Shown: positions 6,284-12,911 of the stretch, piece by piece | Numbering within the stretch: the stretch's first letter is position 1 | Layout of the letters: each line of letters begins with the position of its first letter | From: an uncultured bacterium | GTDB lineage: Bacteria > Cyanobacteriota > Vampirovibrionia > Gastranaerophilales > Gastranaerophilaceae | Length of the DNA stretch: 14,874 nt | NCBI GenBank assembly: GCA_945910925.1 | Contig: CAMDZX010000033.1 | Location: 1-14,874 of the forward strand | Direction: 5' to 3' | Translations under genes and position numbers: made by a program | Notes under the pieces: model-generated | The model's input: the letters and a program-made list of their open reading frames with translations, nothing else | Database searches by the model: none | Told to the model about the DNA's origin: nothing

Positions 6284-7779
6284 TCGTCCAGTGAATCTCT
6301 TATAATTTTTGTTTTGACATCATGCAATTTCTTTTTTAAAAATTCATCTTTCTCCACTTTTTCTAATTTATTTAAAACCTCAATTTTATCTCCAAAAGAA
6401 TATTCTTCTTCTTTAACAAATTTTACTTTGTGTAATAATCTATCATTTATGTGATAATTATTTTTTTCAATTAATTTATCAGCTTCAGGCATCATTTTAT
6501 CTTTTGGTAAAAGATGCATATAACTTGCAAGATGTTCTTCCACTTCAGGTAAAACATGTTTTTCTGCAATTCTATAGTATTCTTCAATTTTGTTAGAATT
6601 TATTTCACCCTTTGGCACATCTAAATCATCAATTTTAAGTTTATCCAGACGTTCTCTTGATAAAAGCGGTATTTCATTCATCAAAACAGTTTGTGTCGTA
6701 GGATTTTTGCGTTTCATTAACACTTCAAAATATTTTTTTGCAGAATCCTCAGGTAAATATTTTAAAGCATACGCAATACCCTGATCGGCAAAAGGGTTAT
6801 GAAATTTTAAACATTCCTCAACATATTGTTCCTTATTAGGCATATGTTTAATACATATAGCTAATCCTGCTTGTTTCTGAGATTTATCAAGAGAACTGTG
6901 TTGATTTAAAATTCTGTACCATTCTTGAGCTCGATATTTCATAGGAACCTGTTTTATATGTTTTAGAACATATTGTGCAGTTTTACTTTCATTCTTAACT
7001 CTATTAACTACCCTTACTCCTCCAGGATCTATACTATAACCGTGAAGTTTATTATGTCCTGTATCAGCCTTTACTTCATCAGTTAATTTTAAACCTTCAT
7101 CATATTCGTTAATTATAGTCTTAGGATGCGGAACTTTTTTATCAATATACTTGTCTAGAAAATAACCATTTTCAATATCTCCAAAATAAAATTTACCTCT
7201 TTGAGTGTTCATACCATATTTTGCTTTCCAATTTGTTAAAATGTTAATTTCAGCATCAACACCATGACTTTTATATTTATGCCATTCCGGAGTTCTATCT
7301 ACCACATGGAAAACTTTTAGACATAATTCTTCTTGTGTTCGAGGATCTTTGACTCCTTCAAGTTTAAAAGCCTTTTTATACTCCCCTGCTCCAAGGAATT
7401 TTATATCAAATTTATCATCTTTTTTCAAAACACCCAATTTTACAAACATATTCTTTAACGAATCAACTACAGATTGAGGACGCTTATTTATATATTCATC
7501 CTGAGGGGATCTTATTGAAGGCTTAAACTTTCTTATAACATTTGCAACATTATCAAAGGTTTTATATATTTCTCTTATATTTTGTCCCTTATTCTCTTTT
7601 GGTAACATATAAAAAAGTACCGGAGGTAATTCACCTGCATAAGTATTCTTAGGTTTTGTTCTATCTAATAATTCGCAAACATCCTTTTTTCCGTCAATAA
7701 AAATATGATGTTTCATTTTTTTTGTAATACCTGTAAATTTCGTATTATCTGAACTATTTGCATATTGATTAATTAACAT
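6280..7779 (-). CDS. Protein-kinase-like domain fused to helical (HEAT/ARM-like) repeats
   Basis: This 499-residue protein matches no family I can name. Residues 120-260 read like a divergent kinase fold: a Gly-rich loop FLGAGEYKKAFKL (128-140), a beta-3 Lys in CLKVF (Lys155), a possible alpha-C Glu in DAEINI (Glu177), a hinge-like GYFLDKYI (205-212), and DTGHNKLHGYSIDPGGV (239-255), which resembles the catalytic loop plus metal-binding Asp of APH- or Bud32-like kinases. No canonical HRD is present, so it may be inactive. From about 265 to 430 there are helical hairpins with a recurring Pro (279, 314, 343, 371, 425). The C terminus is charged and probably coiled. The first 20 residues are polar with NTKFTGI and no signal peptide. 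AGAGGA lies 5 nt before the ATG. It is a single-gene unit divergent from nadB. Kinase assignment is inference. Confidence 0.85.
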   Translation of the reverse strand: MLINQYANSSDNTKFTGITKKMKHHIFIDGKKDVCELLDRTKPKNTYAGELPPVLFYMLPKENKGQNIREIYKTFDNVANVIRKFKPSIRSPQDEYINKRPQSVVDSLKNMFVKLGVLKKDDKFDIKFLGAGEYKKAFKLEGVKDPRTQEELCLKVFHVVDRTPEWHKYKSHGVDAEINILTNWKAKYGMNTQRGKFYFGDIENGYFLDKYIDKKVPHPKTIINEYDEGLKLTDEVKADTGHNKLHGYSIDPGGVRVVNRVKNESKTAQYVLKHIKQVPMKYRAQEWYRILNQHSSLDKSQKQAGLAICIKHMPNKEQYVEECLKFHNPFADQGIAYALKYLPEDSAKKYFEVLMKRKNPTTQTVLMNEIPLLSRERLDKLKIDDLDVPKGEINSNKIEEYYRIAEKHVLPEVEEHLASYMHLLPKDKMMPEADKLIEKNNYHINDRLLHKVKFVKEEEYSFGDKIEVLNKLEKVEKDEFLKKKLHDVKTKIIRDSLDD

Positions 7780-7838
7780 GATTTTCCTCTTTTTATTATT
7801 ACTCCATCTGTCAATTACTAAAAACCGTAAAAATATTT

Positions 7839-7906
7839 TTTGCGCAAATTATAATTAGTAATTTTTACAAGTTTGGTTTAGAATAAAATAGAGAGGATTT
7901 ATAGGA
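7839..7906. promoter_or_regulatory. Divergent promoter region between kinase-like gene and nadB
   Basis: The 137-bp gap 7780-7916 serves two divergent genes. A 10-bp palindrome TTTGCGCAAA (7839-7848) is followed by AATTATAATT, which offers TATAAT on the plus strand (7850-7855) and on the minus strand (7848-7853). A second possible plus-strand -10, TAAAAT, lies near 7885. AGGA (7903-7906) is the likely ribosome-binding site for nadB, 10 nt before its ATG. Exact start sites cannot be chosen by eye, because -35 matches are poor. Confidence 0.4.
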
Positions 7907-7916
7907 ACACTAGGTT

Positions 7917-9530
7917 ATGAAATATTCAAAATATTCGGCAGTAATTGTAGGTAGCGGAGTTTCGGGTCTTTTTTGCGCATTAAAACTGACTCAGATAATG
8001 AATCTTCCTGACGGACTCCTTGTTATTACAAAATCAAATTTTGGTGAAAGTAATTCAAGATACGCTCAGGGCGGAATTGTTGCAGTTATGAAATCTAATA
8101 CCGATGATTCAGCCGAATTACACACAAAAGACACACTCAAAGCAGGAGCAGGACTTAGCGATGAAGCAGCGGTAAAATTTATTTCGGAAAACTCGGACGA
8201 GGTTATTAATGATTTAATTAATTTTGGTGTTGAATTTGATAAAGACGAAAACGGCAATCTGACATACACGCTTGAAGCGGCACATAGTGTTCGCAGAATT
8301 CTCCATGCCGGAGGCGATGCAACGGGCAGCGTTATAGAAAAAACTCTGTGCCGACGTGCCAAAGAAAACCCGAATATTGATATTATGGAAGATTCTATTG
8401 TTACGGAGCTTCTGATAAATACAGATAGCGAATGTAAGGGTGTAATTACATACAATTCATTGACAAACGAATATCAAACGATTTATTCCTCTGCAATAAT
8501 ACTTGCAACAGGAGGAATAGGACAGATTTATAAATACACGACAAATCCGGGAGTTGCAACAGGTGACGGATTAGCGCTTGCATATAAAGCAGGAGCTATT
8601 CTTCAGGATATGGAGTTTGTTCAATTCCACCCTACGGCGTTGTGTATCCCGAATGTTAAAAAGAGATTTTTAATATCCGAATCAGTCAGAGGTGAAGGAG
8701 CAAAACTCATAGACAAAGACGGAGTTCAGTTTATGAGTGATTATCACGAACTCAAAGAGCTTGCACCGCGTGATATAGTAACAAGAGCCATCTATGACAG
8801 AATGCACAAGGACAATTCCGAATGCGTTTATCTTGATGCAACGGGAATTCCTGCGGAAAAGCTTGCAAAACGTTTCCCGACAATATCAAAAATTTGTAAG
8901 AAATATGATATTGATATAGCTTCTAAACCGATACCGGTTGCACCTGCGGCACACTATATGATGGGCGGAATAAAAACCAATCTTGAAGGACGTACTTCTA
9001 TCCGAGGATTGTACGCAATTGGTGAATGCGCATCAACGGGACTTCACGGTGCAAACAGGCTTGCAAGTAATTCGCTTTTGGAATGCGTTGTTTCAGCACA
9101 CGAACTTGCAAATTATCTGTCGTTTATGAACCTTGTCCCGCCAAGCAAAATTGATGAAAATATAAAACGGGTTATTGACAGTTATTCTGCACCTATTAGT
9201 GAAGAAGACTATGATATAGAGTCAATGAAATCAGAACTTCAAGATATTATGTGGGAATATGCAGGCATACTTAGAACGGAAGAATCACTTCTGAGAGGGT
9301 TGGATTTGATATTTAACCTGAAAAATCGTTTCGGAAGAAAAACAAGATGCCTGAATAGGGATGAGTATGAGTTCAGAAATATGCTCACGGTGTCACAAAT
9401 GATAATCAAGCTTGCACTAAGACGTCAAGAATCACGGGGGGCTCATTACAGAGTGGATTATCAATTCACTTATGACAAAGGTTTGCATAATTGTATAGTA
9501 CGAGGACAAGGAGAACCAAGTTTTGCTTAA
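7917..9530 (+). CDS. nadB: L-aspartate oxidase
   Basis: This FAD-dependent enzyme oxidises L-aspartate to iminoaspartate, the first step of de novo NAD synthesis. Fumarate or oxygen serves as electron acceptor; fumarate is likelier in an anaerobe. The 537-residue length is standard. The dinucleotide-binding GSGVSG (12-17), SRYAQGG, HSVRRILHAGGDATG, VQFHPTAL, SESVRGEGAKL, APRDIVTRAI, PAAHYMMGGI and the C-terminal flavin segment HGANRLASNSLLE are family motifs in the expected order, followed by the helical C-terminal domain. It overlaps nadC by 8 nt. Its product is normally passed to quinolinate synthase NadA, whose gene is not in the window. Confidence 0.97.
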   Translation: MKYSKYSAVIVGSGVSGLFCALKLTQIMNLPDGLLVITKSNFGESNSRYAQGGIVAVMKSNTDDSAELHTKDTLKAGAGLSDEAAVKFISENSDEVINDLINFGVEFDKDENGNLTYTLEAAHSVRRILHAGGDATGSVIEKTLCRRAKENPNIDIMEDSIVTELLINTDSECKGVITYNSLTNEYQTIYSSAIILATGGIGQIYKYTTNPGVATGDGLALAYKAGAILQDMEFVQFHPTALCIPNVKKRFLISESVRGEGAKLIDKDGVQFMSDYHELKELAPRDIVTRAIYDRMHKDNSECVYLDATGIPAEKLAKRFPTISKICKKYDIDIASKPIPVAPAAHYMMGGIKTNLEGRTSIRGLYAIGECASTGLHGANRLASNSLLECVVSAHELANYLSFMNLVPPSKIDENIKRVIDSYSAPISEEDYDIESMKSELQDIMWEYAGILRTEESLLRGLDLIFNLKNRFGRKTRCLNRDEYEFRNMLTVSQMIIKLALRRQESRGAHYRVDYQFTYDKGLHNCIVRGQGEPSFA

Positions 9531-10350
9531 CAGATTTTTAATAGAAGAACACGTAAAACAAGCATTAGCAGAAGATATAGGATTTGAAGATATAACAACC
9601 GATAATCTTGTAAAAGAAGAGGATACTCTCGAATGTGTGTTAAACTCCCGTACCGACGGTGTGTTTTGCGGACGTGACGTGTTCCAAACCGTGTTTGAAG
9701 TTTTGGATAAAAATATTGAGATAAAATTCTTTTTTAAAGACGGTGATGAAATCAAAAAAGGCGATAAACTTGCAGAAATAAAAGGTTCGGCAAGAGCCGT
9801 ATTGACAGGTGAAAGAACCGCATTAAACTATGTTCAGAGAATGTCGGGTATCGCAACCGAAACAAGAGAATATCAAAAAGCCATTGAAGGATACAAAGCA
9901 AATATTGTTGATACAAGAAAAACCACTCCTTGTTTTAGAATCTTTGAAAAATATTCGGTAAAAGTAGGATGCGGGCATGTTCACAGATTCAATCTTGCAG
10001 ACTGTGCAATGATAAAAGATAACCATGTCAAATTTGCAGGTTCATTAAGTAATGCAATAAATATTCTTAAAAAATCAATTTCTCACGCACACAAGATTGA
10101 AGTTGAATGTGATACACTCGCACAAGTGGACGAGGCTCTTAATTGCGGTGCGGATATTATCATGCTCGACAATATGACGATTGACGAGATGAAAACAGCA
10201 GTACAAAAAATAAACGGAGCAGCAATTGTCGAAGCGAGCGGGAATGTTAATCTTGATACCTTAAAAGATATTGCATCAACAGGAGTTGATATAATATCAT
10301 CAAGCGCTATTGTTGCAAAAGCACCGACATTAGACTTAGGTCTTGATTAA
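9523..10350 (+). CDS. nadC: Nicotinate-nucleotide diphosphorylase (quinolinate phosphoribosyltransferase)
   Basis: This cytosolic enzyme joins quinolinate and PRPP with decarboxylation to give nicotinate mononucleotide. The 275-residue length is normal. Motifs: GERTALNYVQRMSGIAT (96-112), DTRKTTP (130-136), HR (154-155), IKDNH (164-168), IEVE (192-195), MLDNM (214-218) and VEASGNV (236-242). Start choice: a TTG at 9523, overlapping the nadB stop, has AGGAGA about 8 nt upstream and gives the usual N terminus; no suitable ATG exists nearby. Active-site stretches differ from the common form: TTPCFR for TTPGLR, and GCGHVHRFNLAD for GGGxNHRxGLxD. Core Arg, Lys and His residues remain, so activity is expected. 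Its stop interlocks with that of the convergent gene. Confidence 0.95.
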   Translation: MLNRFLIEEHVKQALAEDIGFEDITTDNLVKEEDTLECVLNSRTDGVFCGRDVFQTVFEVLDKNIEIKFFFKDGDEIKKGDKLAEIKGSARAVLTGERTALNYVQRMSGIATETREYQKAIEGYKANIVDTRKTTPCFRIFEKYSVKVGCGHVHRFNLADCAMIKDNHVKFAGSLSNAINILKKSISHAHKIEVECDTLAQVDEALNCGADIIMLDNMTIDEMKTAVQKINGAAIVEASGNVNLDTLKDIASTGVDIISSSAIVAKAPTLDLGLD

Positions 10351-11588
10351 GCAGACGCGTTTAAATTCCTTTGTGAATTATACGCACTTTTTTCTTCGTT
10401 GTGCTTAGTTCCTTCGTAGGTTTCTACATTGGACTTCCTTTTTGCGGAAGGTACTTCGCTTGCATATTTATTATAAATATTTTTATCATTCTTACTTGCT
10501 TCTGCACTCCTCATCGCACTAAACAGAGCGAATGCTTTTGCCGGTTTATCCTTTTCTGCCGCAGCTTTTAAGGCTGATACCGCAGAAGCTATTTGTTGTT
10601 TTTCACTATCTGTTATACCGTCTGATTTCATTTTTTCGGCTTTCGCATACAGAGCTTTTGAAATCTTATCAAAGTTACTACTAATTAGTGATTTCCACAT
10701 TCCACCGCTATTAAAGTTGGAATTTGTAATATATGTACCCAAAACATCCAAAACATTATCAGCAGTTAATCCGGAAGTATCTACTTTATAATCACCATCA
10801 GTACTACCGGCTATTTTATTCGCCCAAGCATCAGAAATTGTTTTTGCTTTTGTTTGTTTGTCATCGTACTCTTTGTGATGTATATCTTTCACGACTTCAT
10901 ACAAAGTATCGGTATCAAAATCGTTCATTAGTTTTTTCAGTTCCGTTAAACCTTTTTTATAATCACCTTTCATGTCAATGATTATTTTATTTATTTTTTC
11001 ATCATAAGATGTTTCTGTCTTCTCTCCGTATGCTTTTATTAACGCAACTGTATTATTAAACTTGCCTTTGTCTGATGTGTCTTTGTAATTTATAACTGAG
11101 CCTCCGACAACAACACTGCTCCCAGGAGTATATGACCCACCTGACGTAGCGCTCAAGGCATTCATATTACTGATAAGTTTATCAAAATCAGATAATATAC
11201 CATATGGATTTGAGCCATCTATTTTATATTTAAACAAACCATTATTATACGCATCTATAATAGGATGTGTATCATTTATGGAACTCATATATGCTGCATT
11301 ATTATATATTGATAATCCCAGACCATAACTCCCGAGAGCACCATCTGACCATACCGTTGGATCTGTCCATGCTGCATGCATTAGTGTTCCAAATTGAGCA
11401 GGAGTACTTTCAATTCCCAATTGAGCATCCGACCAATTAAGAGGTTTTCTGCCCGGATCGCTATAATATAAATTCATAGAATCCAATGCCGTTTGCATAT
11501 TTTCCCACCTCAGCATAGATTCACCAGTACCAGGCACCGCTGTAAAAGCAGCGTTCATATATGCGCCAAATGTATCGTAACTACCCAT
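10347..11588 (-). CDS. Cys-free two-part hypothetical protein
   Basis: This 413-residue protein is not recognised. The start chosen is the ATG at 11588, because AGAGGA (11597-11602) lies 8 nt before it. An in-frame ATG ten codons earlier (11618) has no ribosome-binding site. Residues 1-148 are rich in Ala, Tyr, Trp, Ser and Asn. A Gly/Ser/Val linker (about 149-166) follows. The rest is Lys-rich and probably mostly helical, ending in a polar tail. There is no signal peptide or membrane span, and there is not a single Cys in the protein, a composition often seen in exported or surface proteins. LIKAYGE (183-189) resembles LIAYGE in the neighbouring 112-residue protein, hinting that the two are linked. 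It is convergent with nadC, and the stops share TTAA. Confidence 0.85.
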   Translation of the reverse strand: MGSYDTFGAYMNAAFTAVPGTGESMLRWENMQTALDSMNLYYSDPGRKPLNWSDAQLGIESTPAQFGTLMHAAWTDPTVWSDGALGSYGLGLSIYNNAAYMSSINDTHPIIDAYNNGLFKYKIDGSNPYGILSDFDKLISNMNALSATSGGSYTPGSSVVVGGSVINYKDTSDKGKFNNTVALIKAYGEKTETSYDEKINKIIIDMKGDYKKGLTELKKLMNDFDTDTLYEVVKDIHHKEYDDKQTKAKTISDAWANKIAGSTDGDYKVDTSGLTADNVLDVLGTYITNSNFNSGGMWKSLISSNFDKISKALYAKAEKMKSDGITDSEKQQIASAVSALKAAAEKDKPAKAFALFSAMRSAEASKNDKNIYNKYASEVPSAKRKSNVETYEGTKHNEEKSAYNSQRNLNASA

Positions 11589-11650
11589 TTTTGTATTCCT
11601 CTTTAATTCCCGTACCATGATAAAGTTTTTTTCTTTTCAAAAATTGACTT

Positions 11651-11694
11651 TTATAAGATGAATTGTAAAGAAATCTTTACAATTCATCTTATAA
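11651..11694. repeat. Perfect 20-bp inverted repeat with 4-nt loop
   Basis: The arms 11651-11670 and 11675-11694 are exact reverse complements; the innermost loop is AAAT (11671-11674), itself able to add an A-T pair. The stem is AT-rich. It lies between the leftward 112-residue gene and the leftward 413-residue gene. The T-run after it on the minus strand is broken (AAGTCAATTTTTG), so it is a possible but not typical terminator. A regulatory hairpin, mRNA processing site or remnant of a small mobile repeat are alternatives. Confidence 0.8.
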
Positions 11695-11744
11695 TGTATT
11701 AATAAGATACAAATTTTACACCTTTTATTTGCATAATAAGGAGT

Positions 11745-11753
11745 TGTTATAAT
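11745..11753 (+). promoter_or_regulatory. Orphan extended -10 pointing antisense to the 112-residue gene
   Basis: TGTTATAAT on the plus strand is identical to the extended -10 before the symporter gene. No rightward gene follows; transcription from here would run antisense into the leftward gene ending at 11777. It could be chance in AT-rich DNA. Confidence 0.25.
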
Positions 11754-11776
11754 ACTAAAATAGATAAATTAGTTTA

Positions 11777-12115
11777 TTAAAAATTATCTTGACAGACTTT
11801 ATTAATAAAAGCTTTATTATAATTTGCCATAGCTTCTGCACCTATACCTGCAAGCTTTTTGTTTTCTTTCTTTTTGGTTTGGATATTTTCTTGCTCTGCT
11901 GTTGAAATTGTTAAAAATTTATTTGCGGATACAGTGCTTTCTTGTTTTGTTTTCTCGGCTTCAATTCGATGGAGTTTTGCCCTATCCGTTGTTTTATCTC
12001 CTGTAGGAGCTTCTCCGTATGCAATAAGTTTAGCGGCAATTTCTTTCTCCTCTGTATCAATATAAGGAGTGGAAAAAGCAAACGTGTATGTTGATTGAAT
12101 GTTTCCGATAGTCAT
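11777..12115 (-). CDS. Small hypothetical protein upstream of the Cys-free protein
   Basis: This protein, not recognised, has 112 residues from the ATG at 12115; a TTG two codons earlier (12121) is possible but less likely. Residues 1-18 could form beta strands. From about 20 onward it is charged and helical (IDTEEKEIAAKLIAYGEAP), with a Lys/Gln/Glu-rich centre and a single Cys near the C terminus. It has no signal peptide or membrane span. LIAYGE (30-35) is echoed by LIKAYGE in the next gene. No Shine-Dalgarno sequence is visible, and the start codon lies inside a 17-nt palindrome. A possible promoter TTAACA-17 nt-TAAAAA lies in the short gap after the methyltransferase gene. Confidence 0.75.
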   Translation of the reverse strand: MTIGNIQSTYTFAFSTPYIDTEEKEIAAKLIAYGEAPTGDKTTDRAKLHRIEAEKTKQESTVSANKFLTISTAEQENIQTKKKENKKLAGIGAEAMANYNKAFINKVCQDNF

Positions 12116-12127
12116 ATTCAATATGAC
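12111..12127. promoter_or_regulatory. 17-nt palindrome over a start codon
   Basis: GTCATATTCAATATGAC has 8-bp arms that are exact reverse complements around one central base. It covers the ATG (12113-12115) of the leftward 112-residue gene. The size and symmetry suit a homodimeric repressor operator; as RNA it could instead hide the start codon, although the one-base centre would force the inner pairs open. No second copy was noticed in the window. Confidence 0.5.
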
Positions 12128-12138
12128 GGATTTTTTAC

Positions 12139-12161
12139 AAAAAACTTAATAGTTTGTTAAG
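12139..12161 (-). terminator. Weak terminator-like hairpin after the methyltransferase gene
   Basis: On the minus strand CTTAA (12161-12157), a 7-nt loop, TTAAG (12149-12145) and then six Ts (12144-12139) follow the stop at 12168. The stem has only one G-C pair, so termination would be inefficient. Confidence 0.3.
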
Positions 12162-12167
12162 AAATTT

Positions 12168-12911
12168 TTACACAAATATTCTATAAAGAATTATACCCGC
12201 TGAGATACTCAGGTTCAAGGATTCAACATTCTCTTTCATTTCTATTGTTATATTTTGTGTTGCAAATTCCTTTAATTCGTCAGACAAACCGTCCGCCTCC
12301 GAGCCAAACATAATGACTTTTGGTTTGTCTGTGAATTTTATTTGTGACAGGTATTCACTATTTTTAGATTTTGGCAGTGTGCCGAATCGTTCGTAATCTG
12401 CAAAATATTTTTTTAGTTGTTCTATTCCCTGCATTTGTACAATATTTGTTTTCCACAAGTTTCCGACAGCAGAGCGAACAACTTTAGGGTTATACAAATC
12501 AACAGTTTCTCCGTACAAAACAATGCTGTCAACACCGAATGCGGAAGAAGTTCTGATTATTGTCCCCAGATTGCCTAAATCCCGTATATTTTCCAAAAGT
12601 ACAACTTTATTACCCAAATTATCAAAACTGTTTTTCGGTTGTACCGCAACCGCAATAATTTCAGGCGGAGTCGCGGTTGTTGAAAGCTTTTTCAAGACAG
12701 TTTCGTTTGTTTCTATTATTTCGCAGTTCAAAAAAAGATACTTCCCCTTTTTACTTTTTTCAACAAACGCCCGTTCTATTGTTATTCCCGAAAGATAAGC
12801 CTCCTCTATCGGCTTGAAGCCTTCCAGCAGAAAAAGATTTTTCCTGTATTTTTTTTGTTGAAGTTTTACGGTTTCTTTTACCAGATTATTATTTACACTC
12901 GTGATTTCCAT
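12168..12911 (-). CDS. SpoU-family (TrmH/RlmB-type) RNA 2'-O-methyltransferase
   Basis: This 247-residue SPOUT-fold enzyme should methylate a ribose 2'-OH in tRNA or rRNA using S-adenosylmethionine. Residues 1-90 form the N-terminal substrate-binding domain with FLLEGFKPIEEA (27-38). The C-terminal knot domain carries all three SpoU motifs: LLENIRDLGNLGTIIRTSSA (105-124, with Asn114 and Arg120), MFGSEADGLS (201-210) and the SLN signature VESLNLSISAGIILYRI (229-245). The usual IPM and Gly before motif 3 read IEM and Asn. Target position cannot be told from sequence, so no symbol is given. The ATG immediately follows the aminopeptidase stop, so it is the last gene of the ppiC operon. Confidence 0.93.
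   Translation of the reverse strand: MEITSVNNNLVKETVKLQQKKYRKNLFLLEGFKPIEEAYLSGITIERAFVEKSKKGKYLFLNCEIIETNETVLKKLSTTATPPEIIAVAVQPKNSFDNLGNKVVLLENIRDLGNLGTIIRTSSAFGVDSIVLYGETVDLYNPKVVRSAVGNLWKTNIVQMQGIEQLKKYFADYERFGTLPKSKNSEYLSQIKFTDKPKVIMFGSEADGLSDELKEFATQNITIEMKENVESLNLSISAGIILYRIFV

Noticed and set aside
8066..8455. 129-codon antisense frame within nadB
   Set aside because: Overlaps a clear NadB coding region along its full length, has no recognisable protein features, and is expected by chance opposite a codon-biased gene.
11589..11618. Longer N terminus of the 413-residue protein from the ATG at 11618
   Set aside because: No Shine-Dalgarno sequence precedes 11618, and the strong AGAGGA at 11597-11602 lies inside the extension, correctly spaced for the ATG at 11588.
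11658..11702. A 14-codon ORF starting at the ATG inside the 20-bp inverted repeat
   Set aside because: It has no ribosome-binding site, and its sequence is simply the reading of the palindrome.
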